This document shows positions 24,582-33,225 of a stretch of DNA of 64,000 nucleotides, in pieces; within the stretch, counting starts at the first letter, position 1; each line of letters begins with the position of its first letter. The position numbers and the translations under genes are program-made. The stretch is taken from NCBI RefSeq assembly GCF_013377885.1, contig NZ_JABKAU010000025.1, positions 1-64,000 of the forward strand, in the 5' to 3' direction. The stretch is from Hymenobacter lapidiphilus. GTDB lineage: Bacteria; Bacteroidota; Bacteroidia; Cytophagales; Hymenobacteraceae. Below the pieces are notes generated by a model, which saw only the letters and a program-made list of their open reading frames with translations, did not search any database and had not been told where the DNA came from.

Positions 24582-24657
24582 GTAAGGTCAGCGCAAGCAG
24601 CCTGTAAATAGTTATTTCCCTAAACCTTTCGGCCCCCGAAACCCTTATGGCAGCAGT

Positions 24658-25734
24658 ATGAAAAACCTGCTGTTAGCTATTGTTCTGTTACTTTTCACGG
24701 CCTCGGGCTGTGCCCTCAAGCCCACCAATAAGTACGACGTGTTTACGGAGCGCGCCGAACTGCCCCGCGAGGAAGCCGTCCACAAACAGAATTCCCTGGA
24801 ATGGTGGTACTTCACCGGCCACCTGCGCGACAAGGCCACCGGCGAAATGTTTGGCGTCGAGTACGTATTCTTCCACTTCAACATCAATGGCAAGCGCGAC
24901 TGGCAGATGGTGAACTTTGCTCTCACCGATCCGCAAAACAAGCAGTTCCGCTACGACTATAAAGTCACGCGCCTGCCCGAGCTAATGCCCTCGGTTTTGC
25001 CCCTTAACCTGAGCGCCCGCAAGAAAAACGAAACCTGGACCCTGACCGGCCAGGAGGGCCGCTACCACCTGCAGGGCCGCATGGCCGCTCACGCCGGCCA
25101 GGCCATCGACCTGACGACCACGCCCGCCAAGCCCGTGCTGATGCACAACGGCACCGGCTACGAAAACTACGGCAACGTAGCCAAGGCCGGCTACTACAGC
25201 TACCCGCGCCTGGCCACCACCGGCACCCTCGAAATAGGCGGCAAAGTGCGGCAGGTGGAAGGCGAGCTGTGGTACGACCGCCAATGGAACGGCAACTCCG
25301 TAACCAACAAGGGTATCGGCTGGGACTGGTTTTCGGTGCAGCTCGATGAGCCTCGCACCGAGCTGATGGCCTACCAGCTGTTCGACCGCAAAACCAATCA
25401 AACCGTGAGCGGCGGCACCCACTACGGCCCCGACCTGAGCAACCAGCACCTGAACGCGGAGGATTTCCAGCTCGACGTCCTCGAATACTGGACCAGCCCG
25501 CACTCCAAGCTTCGTTACCCCAACAAGTGGCGCCTGCGCGTGCCTAGCCAAGGCTACGACCTTACCATCACGCCCGTAATGCCCGACCAAGAACTGACGC
25601 TTAAGCTTATTGCCGGCATCAAAATGCACTATTGGGAAGGAATGTGCCGCGTAGAGGGTACCCACAACGGCAAACCCGTGAAAGGCAATAGCTACGTCGA
25701 AATAACGAACCGGGGGAAAGGGGATAAGAAGTGA
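24658..25734 (+). CDS. Lipocalin-like (CrtC/AttH-type) lipoprotein
   Basis: 358 residues. Lipoprotein signal with the lipobox TASGC (Cys18). Two eight-stranded lipocalin-like halves: the first contains EWWYFTGHLRD, VEYVFFHFNIN and MVNFALTDP; the second WYDRQWNGNSV, GWDWFSVQLDEPRTELMAYQLF and WRLRVPSQGYDLTITP. This is the fold of carotenoid 1,2-hydratase (CrtC) and of AttH-like proteins, and the EWWYFTGHL motif is characteristic. Hymenobacter-like organisms make carotenoids, but no carotenoid genes lie nearby, so a hydratase role is only a possibility. ATG at 24658. The stop codon overlaps the first bases of a family-B palindrome. Confidence 0.85.
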   Translation: MKNLLLAIVLLLFTASGCALKPTNKYDVFTERAELPREEAVHKQNSLEWWYFTGHLRDKATGEMFGVEYVFFHFNINGKRDWQMVNFALTDPQNKQFRYDYKVTRLPELMPSVLPLNLSARKKNETWTLTGQEGRYHLQGRMAAHAGQAIDLTTTPAKPVLMHNGTGYENYGNVAKAGYYSYPRLATTGTLEIGGKVRQVEGELWYDRQWNGNSVTNKGIGWDWFSVQLDEPRTELMAYQLFDRKTNQTVSGGTHYGPDLSNQHLNAEDFQLDVLEYWTSPHSKLRYPNKWRLRVPSQGYDLTITPVMPDQELTLKLIAGIKMHYWEGMCRVEGTHNGKPVKGNSYVEITNRGKGDKK

Positions 25735-25884
25735 GTATAGTGAGGTGAGAGTTGAGAAAGGAACGTCATGCTGAGCGCAGCCGAAGAATCTCTACCGCTT
25801 CGTTGCAGTCAATAGAAATAGCACTGCAGTAGAGATTCTTCGGCTGCGCTCAGCATGACGTTCCTTTCTCACCTCACTATACTC
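25733..25884. repeat. Dispersed palindrome, family B, copy 2 (with outer arms)
   Basis: Core arms GGAACGTCATGCTGAGCGCA..GAAGAATCTCT and complement, flanked by outer arms GAGTATAGTGAGGTGAGA; the left outer arm has a 7-bp insertion. The variant reads GAAGAATC where other copies read GAAGCATC. A similar outer arm recurs without the core at about 45723-45748. Between convergent genes. Confidence 0.92.
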
Positions 25885-25896
25885 AATTCTCAAAAA

Positions 25897-27102
25897 TCAC
25901 CCGTTCAGGATTATCCGGAAGGTGGTGCCGCGGCCGGGCTCGCTCCATTTCACGAAAAGGCGGCCCTTATGGTAGTTTTCGATGATGCGCTTGGCCAGCG
26001 CCAGGCCTAAGCCCCAGCCCCGTCTTTTGGTGGTGTAGCCGGGCAAAAACACGCTTTGTAGCTTACTTTTCGGGATGCCCTTGCCTGTGTCGGTGATGTC
26101 GAGGGCAATTTGGTTTTCGTTGCCGCGCACTGGCCGGCGTATGTGCAGCGTGATGCTGCCGCGCCCGTCCATAGCGTCAACGGCGTTCTTGCAGATGTTC
26201 TCAATCACCCAGTCGAACAGCGGAATATTTATCTGGGCCGGCGTATCGGTGGGCAAATCAGTTTTTACCTCGAAGCTGACTTTGCGCGACACCCGGCTTT
26301 GGAGATAACTGATGGCGTTTTCCGTCACGCGCAGAATGTTTTCATCGCCCAGCACCGGTACCGAGCCGATGTTGCTGAACCGCTCGGTGATGATTTCGAG
26401 CCGCCGGATATCCTTGCCCAGTTCCTCCACAATCGGCTCGTCTTTAAATCGTTCCGAGTCGCGCAGGTACTGCTGCCAGCCCACCAGACTGCTGAGCGGC
26501 GTGCCCAGTTGATGGGCTGTTTCCTTGGCCAGGCCCACCCACACGCGGTTCTGCTCGGCCCGCCGCGAGGAGCTGAAGGCAAAGTAGGCAACCACGGCCA
26601 GGCAGCCGATAATGGCCAGCTGCACCAGCGGGTAAAGCCGCAATTGGGTCAGCAAATCCGACTCCTTATAATACAGGAAGTTACGCGAACCAGCCCCGAT
26701 TTTTATCTCGATGGGCGGGTGTTGCTCCCGCATCTGGGCAATCTGGTCGCGCAGAAATGCCAGCGACTTTTCTTCGCTCACGCCCTGGGGCACGTTCACG
26801 TTGCGGGCGTCGATGATGTTGTCGTCGCCGTCGGTGATGATGACGGGAATGGTTTTGTTGGCCTCGATGATTTCGTCGTAGAGAAACGACAGGTTCGATT
26901 CCTCTTCGGTGTTGATGATGTAGCGCTGGGTTTTGGCGTATAGGTCGATTTGCTGCCGCTCGCGCTCGGAGAGGCGCTGCACCAGCACGTTGGTATACAC
27001 AACGGTAGCCGCCCCAATCAGTAGGGCCACGGCCACGATAAGGAGCTTGATGCGCGACTTCTGGTCGTAGATGGCAATAGTAGGGAGCACGGCAGGCAGC
27101 AA
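25897..27102 (-). CDS. Membrane sensor histidine kinase
   Basis: 401 residues. Membrane helices at about 18-38 and 158-176 flank a periplasmic sensor domain of about 120 residues. H box ETAHQLGTPLSSL with His197, N box ENICKNAVDAMDG, and G boxes DTGKGIPKS and GWGLGLALAKRI. HPK-type ATPase domain complete to the C terminus. No cognate response regulator is adjacent, so it is an orphan kinase in this window. Ligand unknown. Start is TTG at 27102 or GTG at 27090; there is no ATG before the first helix. Divergent from hemA with about 250 bp between them. Confidence 0.9.
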   Translation of the reverse strand: MLPAVLPTIAIYDQKSRIKLLIVAVALLIGAATVVYTNVLVQRLSERERQQIDLYAKTQRYIINTEEESNLSFLYDEIIEANKTIPVIITDGDDNIIDARNVNVPQGVSEEKSLAFLRDQIAQMREQHPPIEIKIGAGSRNFLYYKESDLLTQLRLYPLVQLAIIGCLAVVAYFAFSSSRRAEQNRVWVGLAKETAHQLGTPLSSLVGWQQYLRDSERFKDEPIVEELGKDIRRLEIITERFSNIGSVPVLGDENILRVTENAISYLQSRVSRKVSFEVKTDLPTDTPAQINIPLFDWVIENICKNAVDAMDGRGSITLHIRRPVRGNENQIALDITDTGKGIPKSKLQSVFLPGYTTKRRGWGLGLALAKRIIENYHKGRLFVKWSEPGRGTTFRIILNG

Positions 27103-27292
27103 AACAGCGGAAGGCAGACCCCTGATACGGCGGCCCCGGCCCCGAAGATACGGCCCCGGCCAAAGTCAGGCCGCCTGGTCTATATCCATGATTTTCATCA
27201 ACCGGCTCTGGATGGAAACTGCGTTGGTGCCATTTCCCGCCTGTTTCCCGAGTAATAGTAGGCAGGCCCGAACCAGCGTACCACATCTGCTG

Positions 27293-27323
27293 TTTTTACC
27301 CTAGCAATTTGTATGTAATTTTG
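27293..27323 (+). promoter_or_regulatory. Candidate hemA promoter
   Basis: -7 box TAATTTTG (matches TAnnTTTG) at 27316-27323 with a T-rich -33 region TTTTTA at 27293-27298, about 18 bp apart; 28 bp before the hemA ATG. Confidence 0.45.
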
Positions 27324-27351
27324 CCCTCTGCTATCTGCCTTAGCTCCTGCT

Positions 27352-28623
27352 ATGTCCCATCCTTTTCAAGCTGTCAGCCTCTCGTTCAAGAAAGCGCCGC
27401 TCGCCATCCGCGAGCTGATTGCGTTGGATGAGGCAGCCTGCCGGCGCTTGCTGCAAACCCTACACCACGAGCTCGACCTGACCGACTTGCTGGTGCTGAG
27501 TACCTGTAACCGCACCGAGGTTTACTATTCGGCCGACCAAGACCAGAGCGTAGCCGTTATCGAGGCCCTGGCCCGCCTGAAGAACCTGCCCGACGTGGTC
27601 GGTTTCACGCCCTACTTCGATGTGTTTGCCGGCTCGCTCGACGCCGTACGCCACCTGTTTGAGGTGGCTATGGGCCTGGAGGCGCAGGTTGTCGGCGACC
27701 TGCAGATCAGCAACCAGGTGAAGCAGGCCTACCAGTGGTCGGCCGATGCCGATGCGGCCGGGCCTTTCCTGCACCGTTTGCTGCACACCGTTTTCTTCAC
27801 CAACAAGCGCGTACAGCAGGAAACCGCGTTCCGCGATGGAGCTGCTTCTACTTCGTATGCCACGCTGGAGCTGGTAGAGGAGCTGACCGCCGACGTGGCT
27901 AACCCCCGGGTGCTGGTGGTTGGTTTGGGTGAAATCGGCGCCGACGTCTGCCGCCACTTTGGCGACAGCAAGCTCTTCACCGACGTAACCATCTGCAACC
28001 GCACCCGCAGCAAAGCCGAGGCCTTGGCCGAAGAGTGTGGTTTGAAGGTGCTCGACTTCGAGGATCTGGCCGAAGGGCTGAAGGAGGCCGATGTTATCAT
28101 CAGCAGCATTGCCCGGCCCGAGCCGTTTTTCAGCCGCGCCCTGGTGGCCAACCTGGAGGTGCTGAGCTACAAGTTCTTCATCGATCTTTCGGTGCCGCGC
28201 AGCATCGCGCCCGACGTGGAGCAGGTGCCCGGCGTGCTGGTGTACAACATCGACGCCATTCAGAGCAAGGCTTCGGCCGCGCTGGAGCGCCGGCTGGAGT
28301 CGGTGCCGCAGGTGCGGGCCATCATCGAGGAAAGCATGGAAGGCCTGCGCGACTGGACCAAAGAAATGATGGTGTCGCCGACCATTCAGAAGTTGAAAAA
28401 CGCGCTGGAGCAGATCCGCCTAGAAGAACTGGACCGCTACAACAAGAAGAAAATTAGCCCCGAAGAAGCCAAGCGTCTCGACGATATCACCCGCTCGCTG
28501 ATGCAGAAAATCCTCAAGCAACCCGTGCTCCAGCTCAAGGCCGCCTGCAAGCGCGGCGAGGCCGATCAGCTTATCGACACACTCACCGACCTGTTCGATC
28601 TGGAGCGCCAGCCGGCTTTTTAG
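27352..28623 (+). CDS. hemA: Glutamyl-tRNA reductase
   Basis: 423 residues. First committed step of the C5 heme pathway: NADPH reduction of glutamyl-tRNA to glutamate-1-semialdehyde in the cytosol. Nucleophile Cys52 in VLSTCNRTEVYY; the substrate pocket has the LFEVAMGLEAQVVGDLQI motif; Rossmann segment VLVVGLGEIGADVCRHF; then the helical dimerisation domain. It reads EAQVVGD rather than the usual E(S)MVxGE(x)QI, typical of divergent Bacteroidota HemA. ATG at 27352 gives the expected length. Its partner in heme trafficking, hemW, is about 25 kb away. Confidence 0.93.
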   Translation: MSHPFQAVSLSFKKAPLAIRELIALDEAACRRLLQTLHHELDLTDLLVLSTCNRTEVYYSADQDQSVAVIEALARLKNLPDVVGFTPYFDVFAGSLDAVRHLFEVAMGLEAQVVGDLQISNQVKQAYQWSADADAAGPFLHRLLHTVFFTNKRVQQETAFRDGAASTSYATLELVEELTADVANPRVLVVGLGEIGADVCRHFGDSKLFTDVTICNRTRSKAEALAEECGLKVLDFEDLAEGLKEADVIISSIARPEPFFSRALVANLEVLSYKFFIDLSVPRSIAPDVEQVPGVLVYNIDAIQSKASAALERRLESVPQVRAIIEESMEGLRDWTKEMMVSPTIQKLKNALEQIRLEELDRYNKKKISPEEAKRLDDITRSLMQKILKQPVLQLKAACKRGEADQLIDTLTDLFDLERQPAF

Positions 28624-28654
28624 GCTGTTGGCTACCGATATTGCGCAGAACGAA

Positions 28655-28765
28655 GTAGGGGCGGGGCTTGTCCCCGCCCGCCGTTAGCACCATGTGTTGC
28701 GGGTCCTTCAAAGAGGTGGTCAGCCTATCGTTCTGATGGCGGGCGGGGACAAGCCCCGCCCCTAC
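28655..28765. repeat. Dispersed palindrome, family A, copy 3
   Basis: Arms GTAGGGGCGGGGCTTGTCCC and its exact complement, with CCGCCCGCC continuing inward and a diverged 50-bp centre. Immediately after hemA, before the ArsR gene, in a convergent gap. Confidence 0.92.
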
Positions 28766-28830
28766 AGCGCCCTCCATAACTTAGGTTGGCGGCTTGCGTT
28801 TCAAAAGAAGCCAACAACTTCAACCCAAAA

Positions 28831-28864
28831 GAAGGCCCCGCACTCAACCGAGTACGGGGCCTTC
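28831..28864. terminator. Bidirectional terminator hemA/arsR
   Basis: Stem GAAGGCCCCG/CGGGGCCTTC with inner pairs ACTC/GAGT and loop AACC; A-rich and T-rich flanks. Nearly the same hairpin occurs at 32068-32101. Confidence 0.85.
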
Positions 28865-28884
28865 TTCGCTTTTCAGCTAACAGC

Positions 28885-29199
28885 TCAAATCTCACTCGAA
28901 TCGCAGCACTCTTCGAGTGAGTCGATAACGTCGAGCAGCTTGGGAATGGAAAGAGAGTAGTAGATTTTAGTCCCTACTTTCAGCGACGACAGAATGCCGC
29001 GGTCTTTGAGGGTAATAAGGTGCTGGGAAGCAATGGCCTGGGGCAGGTCGAGGGTCCGGTAAATCTCCGTGACGGTCATCTTATCCTCTTTACCCAGCAG
29101 GTCCACGATGGCCAGCCGTTTAGGGTGAGCCAGCACCTTGAGAATGGCTGCGGCTTTATAAACTTTCTTCGATTCGACTCGGGCAAGTAGTGGCTTCAT
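28885..29199 (-). CDS. ArsR-family transcriptional regulator
   Basis: 104 residues, one winged helix-turn-helix domain: AAILKVLAHPKRLAIVDLLG (start of the domain), TVTEIYRTLDLPQAIASQHLITLKDRGILSS (HTH) and KVGTKIYYSLSIPK (wing). The usual metal-binding ELCVCDL motif in the recognition region is absent; the only cysteines are CC near the C terminus (LEECCDSSEI), which could form a different metal or redox site. Target genes unknown. It lies divergent from the dehydrogenase at 29432, with about 230 bp between, so that gene is a candidate target. Confidence 0.85.
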   Translation of the reverse strand: MKPLLARVESKKVYKAAAILKVLAHPKRLAIVDLLGKEDKMTVTEIYRTLDLPQAIASQHLITLKDRGILSSLKVGTKIYYSLSIPKLLDVIDSLEECCDSSEI

Positions 29200-29431
29200 T
29201 TCGGCAATGCAAAGGTGGTATTACGGAACGGTAAGCGGGAATAGGGCTAATACGATATTAGGGGCCTGCAAAGTTCCTTTTGCCCCAAATACTGTACCTG
29301 TAAATGTTGGACAAGCCCAACATTAAGGCGGCAGGGCAATGGCAGTTGAGCCGCCCGCCCGATGGGGCCTGCCGCCCGTGTGCCTACCTTTGCTGCCGAA
29401 ATTCCTGTCTCACCCTACCTTCTGCTCCCTG

Positions 29432-30661
29432 ATGAAAGACCTGTTGGCCAAGTTTGAAAATAAGCGTCCCGAAATCGTATTTGAATGGCAGGACGCCGAA
29501 ACCGAAGCCGAAGGCTGGGTGGTCATCAACTCGCTGCGGGGCGGAGCGGCCGGCGGCGGCACCCGCATGCGCCTGGGCCTCGATAAGCGCGAGGTAGAAA
29601 GCCTGGCCAAAACCATGGAAGTGAAGTTCACCGTATCGGGCCCGGCCATTGGCGGGGCTAAGTCGGGCATCAACTTCGACCCCCGCGACCCGCGCAAGCG
29701 CGGCGTGCTGGAGCGCTGGTACAAGGCCGTTTTCCCGCTCCTGAAAAATTATTACGGCACGGGCGGCGACCTGAACGTGGACGAAATCCACGAAGTCATT
29801 CCCATCACCGAAGAATACGGCCTCTGGCACCCCCAGGAAGGGGTGGTAAACGGCCACTACCAGGCCACCGAGCCCCAGAAAATACAGAAGCTGGGCCAGC
29901 TGCGCCAAGGCGTGATAAAAGTGCTCGAAGACGTGGCCTACTCGCCCGACCTGCGCCGCAAGTACACCGTGGCCGACCTGATAACCGGCTACGGCGTGGC
30001 CGAGGCCGTGCGCCACTACTACGCGCTATGGGGCGGCCGCTCGGTCGAAGGCAAGCGGGCCATTATCCAGGGCTGGGGCAATGTGGGGGCGGCAGCGGCC
30101 TACTACCTGGCCAGCCAGGGCGCCCGCATCACCGGCATTATCGATAGGGCCGGCGGGCTGCTGAACACCGAAGGCTTCGGGCTGGAAGAAATCCGCCAGC
30201 TGATGCTGAACCGCCAGGGCAACGAGCTAGCGGCCGATAACCGGCTGTCGTTTGAGGAAATAAACGAGCAGATCTGGACTAGCGGAGCCGAGATATTCGT
30301 GCCGGCCGCCTCCTCGCGGCTCGTGACCAAGGCCCAGGTGGAAGCCTTGGCCGCCAACGGTCTGGAGGTAATTTCGTGCGGCGCCAACGTGCCCTTCCAG
30401 GACCCCGAAATCTTCTTCGGCCCCACCGGCGAGTTTGCCGATGCCCGCGTGAGCGTCATCCCCGATTTCATTGCCAACTGCGGCATGGCCCGGGTATTTG
30501 CCTACCTGATGGAGTCGGACGCCGAGATTACCGACCAAGCCATTTTCGAGGATACCTCGCGCATCATTCGGGCGGCCCTGGAACGCACCCGCACCCAAAG
30601 CGAGGAGCATACTGGTCTGGCCCAACGGTCGTTCGAAATGGCCCTGCGCCAGCTGGTATAA
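29432..30661 (+). CDS. Divergent Glu/Leu/Phe/Val dehydrogenase-family protein
   Basis: 409 residues. Dimerisation domain SLRGGAAGGGTRMRLGLDKREV, catalytic region IGGAKSGINFDPRDPRKRGVL (a lysine in GGAKSGI instead of GGGKGGI or GGAKGGI), GTGGDLNVDEIHEVIPITEEYGL (replacing the DxGT segment), Rossmann IIQGWGNVGAAAAYYLASQGA, and VPAASSRLVTKAQVEAL, where the canonical VPAAxExxIT motif has lost its acidic/asparagine pair. It should still bind a dinucleotide and an amino acid, but the substrate is likely not glutamate. ATG at 29432 (MKDLLAKFENKRP). Divergent from an ArsR-type regulator. It differs strongly from the other two family members here. Confidence 0.82.
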   Translation: MKDLLAKFENKRPEIVFEWQDAETEAEGWVVINSLRGGAAGGGTRMRLGLDKREVESLAKTMEVKFTVSGPAIGGAKSGINFDPRDPRKRGVLERWYKAVFPLLKNYYGTGGDLNVDEIHEVIPITEEYGLWHPQEGVVNGHYQATEPQKIQKLGQLRQGVIKVLEDVAYSPDLRRKYTVADLITGYGVAEAVRHYYALWGGRSVEGKRAIIQGWGNVGAAAAYYLASQGARITGIIDRAGGLLNTEGFGLEEIRQLMLNRQGNELAADNRLSFEEINEQIWTSGAEIFVPAASSRLVTKAQVEALAANGLEVISCGANVPFQDPEIFFGPTGEFADARVSVIPDFIANCGMARVFAYLMESDAEITDQAIFEDTSRIIRAALERTRTQSEEHTGLAQRSFEMALRQLV

Positions 30662-30823
30662 CCGCGGGCTGGTTGCAAGGCCGGCCCGGTGTTTGCGGCC
30701 CGCCTACCCGTAACGCGAAGAAATTCGTTGCGTTAGAAGCTTTAACAAGCCGTCTGCTTGCTGCCCGTTGGGGCAGTCGGCGGCCGGCTTGTTTGTTGCC
30801 CTCTTTCTTTTTCACCTGCGCCT

Positions 30824-31987
30824 ATGTCTCTTTCCGAAATCCTTCACTACCATTTGCTCGGCATTGAGGTGCAGGAATACCTGACAGCCGCGGCCATTCT
30901 GCTGGCTGGTTTCGTGTTCAAAAACCTGGTGTCGCGCCTGCTGACGAAGGTACTGTTCCGGTTTTTTAAGAAGGTAGGGGAAGGCGTTACGGAGCAGCAG
31001 TTTCATGAGCTGCTGATCAAGCCCATCAGCATCGTCATCTTCTTCATCACCATCTTCATCGCCTACAGCGTGCTGGATATTCCGGTGCGCTCCTCGGAGG
31101 TGGGCCATGACACGCCGTGGTTTGCGAAGCTGGCCTTCCGGGTGTACCAGATAGCCTTTATAGCGGGCGTCACCTGGATTTTCCTGCGCATGATTGACCT
31201 GGCAGTGCTGGTGTTCATGAAACGAGCTCTGCGCGACCCTTCGCGGCTCACCAACCAGCTCGTGCCCTTCGCCCGCGACCTTATCAAGCTGTTTGTGGCC
31301 ATCATTGCCTTTCTGGTGGTGTTGGGCCGCGTATTCAGCATTGATGTAACGGCCCTGGTGGGTGGCCTGGGCATTGGCGGCCTGGCCGTGGCTTTCGCCG
31401 CCAAGGAAAGCCTCGAAAACCTGCTGGCCTCGTTCACCATCTTCCTCGACCGGCCCTTCGAGGTAGGCGACTTGGTGAGTGTGGGCGATTTGACGGGCTC
31501 GGTGGAGAAAATAGGTTTCCGCAGCACCCGGATTCGTACCGTGGAGAAAAGCTACGTAACGGTGCCCAACAAATCCATGATTGATAAGCCGCTCGACAAC
31601 CTCTCGCGCCGCACTTCCCGCCGGGTGTTCTTCATGATGTCGCTTACCCAGATGACGACCAGCACCCAGCTCCACCGCATTATCGAGCTGGTACGCGAGG
31701 CCATCCTCACGCACCGCCTCATCGAGCCCGATGTGCAGGTTAAATTCACCTCCCTGACATCCAACTCGAAAGACGTGCGGGTGCAGTACTATGTGCGTAC
31801 CGACAGCTACGACGAGTACCTCGACGTGATGGAGGAAATCAACTTTAAAATTGTTTCGGCCGTGGAGGAGGTGGGAGCCGACTTCGTTGATACCACTATG
31901 ACCCGTCTGTCGGGCGGCTCCGGCGGCTCCGACTTGCCCAAAAGCCTGCAGCCACAAAGCGGTGGTCAGTCGATTGCCAGCTCCTGA
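30824..31987 (+). CDS. MscS-family mechanosensitive channel
   Basis: 387 residues. Four N-terminal membrane helices, then the pore helix and beta domain: FSIDVTALVGGLGIGGLAVAFAAKESLENLLASF (pore TM3, Gly/Ala-packed), DRPFEVGDLVSVGDLTGSVEKIGFRSTRIRT (MscS beta domain) and VTVPNKSMIDKPLDN. The C-terminal alpha/beta domain is present, followed by a glycine/serine-rich tail (SGGSGGSDLPKS). It protects against osmotic down-shock by releasing solutes. ATG at 30824 is the first start inside the proper N terminus. Same strand as the dehydrogenase, about 160 bp apart. Confidence 0.93.
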   Translation: MSLSEILHYHLLGIEVQEYLTAAAILLAGFVFKNLVSRLLTKVLFRFFKKVGEGVTEQQFHELLIKPISIVIFFITIFIAYSVLDIPVRSSEVGHDTPWFAKLAFRVYQIAFIAGVTWIFLRMIDLAVLVFMKRALRDPSRLTNQLVPFARDLIKLFVAIIAFLVVLGRVFSIDVTALVGGLGIGGLAVAFAAKESLENLLASFTIFLDRPFEVGDLVSVGDLTGSVEKIGFRSTRIRTVEKSYVTVPNKSMIDKPLDNLSRRTSRRVFFMMSLTQMTTSTQLHRIIELVREAILTHRLIEPDVQVKFTSLTSNSKDVRVQYYVRTDSYDEYLDVMEEINFKIVSAVEEVGADFVDTTMTRLSGGSGGSDLPKSLQPQSGGQSIASS

Positions 31988-31995
31988 GAAGCGTC

Positions 31996-32129
31996 TTAAG
32001 CTGTTAGCTGAGAGCTAGTAGCTGTTAGCCTTCGTTTAAAAAAGAACATCTGTAATTACGCAAAAAGTAAGGCCCCGCAATCAACCGAGTACGGGGCCTT
32101 ATTCATTTTTCAGCTAACAGCTAACAGCC
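31996..32129. repeat. Dispersed inverted repeat, family D, copy 1
   Basis: Clusters of TTAGCTGTTAGCTGAGAGCT on the left and CAGCTAACAGCTAACAGCC on the right around a terminator hairpin. The same words appear at 57797-57891 and, as a half copy, at 28873-28886. Confidence 0.7.
32068..32101. terminator. Bidirectional terminator
   Basis: Stem TAAGGCCCCG/CGGGGCCTTA with loop containing CAACCGAG, between convergent mscS and terB-like genes. Near-identical to the hairpin at 28831-28864. Confidence 0.82.
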
Positions 32130-33034
32130 TAGCGTCTGCCGCCGCCGAGTAGGCCGCCGAGCAAGCCACCGAGGCCACCACCCATAAGGCCGCCGAGGCC
32201 GCCGCCACCGCTGCTGCGAGGCTGCGAGTTGGGCTGGCCACCCAGGCCACCCAGAATCGACATGAGGGAGCCGAGGCCGCCGCCGCCGGTATGTGAGCCC
32301 TGTTGCGGGTAGTTGCCGTACTGGTCTGTTGGCTGCTGCTGCTGGCCACCGCCCATTACGCCGCTTAGGAGGCCGCCGCCGAGCAAACCGCCCAGCAAGC
32401 CACCCATGCCGCTTTGGGCCGCACCGCCGAGCAGGCCGCCCATGCTGCCACCCATCATTCCGCCGCCGCCACCGCTCTGGCCCCGGCCACCCATCACCTT
32501 CGAAATCACCATGGGGGCCACAATGCCGAGCAGACCAGCCATCAGGGCATTTTTAGGGATGCCCGCGCTTTCGAGCTTGTCGCCGATACCGCCCAGAAAG
32601 CTTTGCTTGGCCGGGTCGCTGGCGTCGTGGGGTACGTTGGCAGCCTGATCGACTACCTGCTCCAGCGTATGCTGCTGATTTTCGTTGATGCCCAGGTATT
32701 GCGAAATCTTGTTCACCATCTCCTCCTCGGTATTCGAGTAGGCACCATCGGCGCGGGCGAAGCTGATGAGGTCGGTAACGAGCGAGAAGCGCAGGTCGCT
32801 GCCGCGCAACGTATCGAGGTTGCTTTTTACTGTTTCGTTGTTCGAGCTTTTGGCGGCCGCCAGCACCTGCTGGGTAGCGGCACCGCTAAGGCCGGCCTGA
32901 TGGGCAAGCTGCTGCAAAAATTCGATTTCGGGCGCCGACGCTTCACGGTCGGCCGAAGCTAGGCTGGCAATAGCACTCAGATAGGCGGCTTTTTCTTGGT
33001 CGGAGTAGTTCTGGAGCAGTTGCGAGTCGTTCAT
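32129..33034 (-). CDS. TerB-like protein with glycine-rich C-terminal tail
   Basis: 301 residues. Residues 1-150 form an all-helical TerB/DjlA-like domain (AAYLSAIASLASADREASAPEI, LQQLAHQAGLS; SLVTDLISFARADGAYSNTEE, with the paired acidic metal-site pattern AxADGxxxxxE). A short hydrophobic helix follows (ALMAGLLGIVAPMVISKVMG), then residues 185-301 are low-complexity Gly/Leu/Met-rich (repeats like GGLLGGLLGGG). Family members are linked to tellurite resistance and membrane stress; a role here is unknown. The glycine-rich tail resembles amphipathic or self-assembling segments. ATG at 33034. Convergent with mscS. Confidence 0.78.
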   Translation of the reverse strand: MNDSQLLQNYSDQEKAAYLSAIASLASADREASAPEIEFLQQLAHQAGLSGAATQQVLAAAKSSNNETVKSNLDTLRGSDLRFSLVTDLISFARADGAYSNTEEEMVNKISQYLGINENQQHTLEQVVDQAANVPHDASDPAKQSFLGGIGDKLESAGIPKNALMAGLLGIVAPMVISKVMGGRGQSGGGGGMMGGSMGGLLGGAAQSGMGGLLGGLLGGGLLSGVMGGGQQQQPTDQYGNYPQQGSHTGGGGLGSLMSILGGLGGQPNSQPRSSGGGGLGGLMGGGLGGLLGGLLGGGRR

Positions 33035-33225
33035 GATCAGATAGACAAAAGGTGGGAAGACTATATTCTGCTCCCTTAACGCGGCTTTGGGTTTGAAGTT
33101 GGCCCGGCCTCAAACAAGTCTCCCAAAATAATGCGCCGACTCACCGAGAAGCAGCATGCAGACCATAATCACAAACATCGGCGAGGTTGGAAAGCAGTTA
33201 TGCGGCTACCAACGGCGGCAACGGC

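Noticed and set aside
24658..25734. Carotenoid 1,2-hydratase assignment
   Set aside because: Fold fits, but no carotenoid genes are adjacent and the CrtC catalytic residues cannot be confirmed by eye; kept as lipocalin-like.
30812..31957. Long open frame antisense to the MscS gene
   Set aside because: Product has no family features (His/Gln/Gly-rich) and mirrors the codon pattern of the real gene; typical GC-rich shadow.
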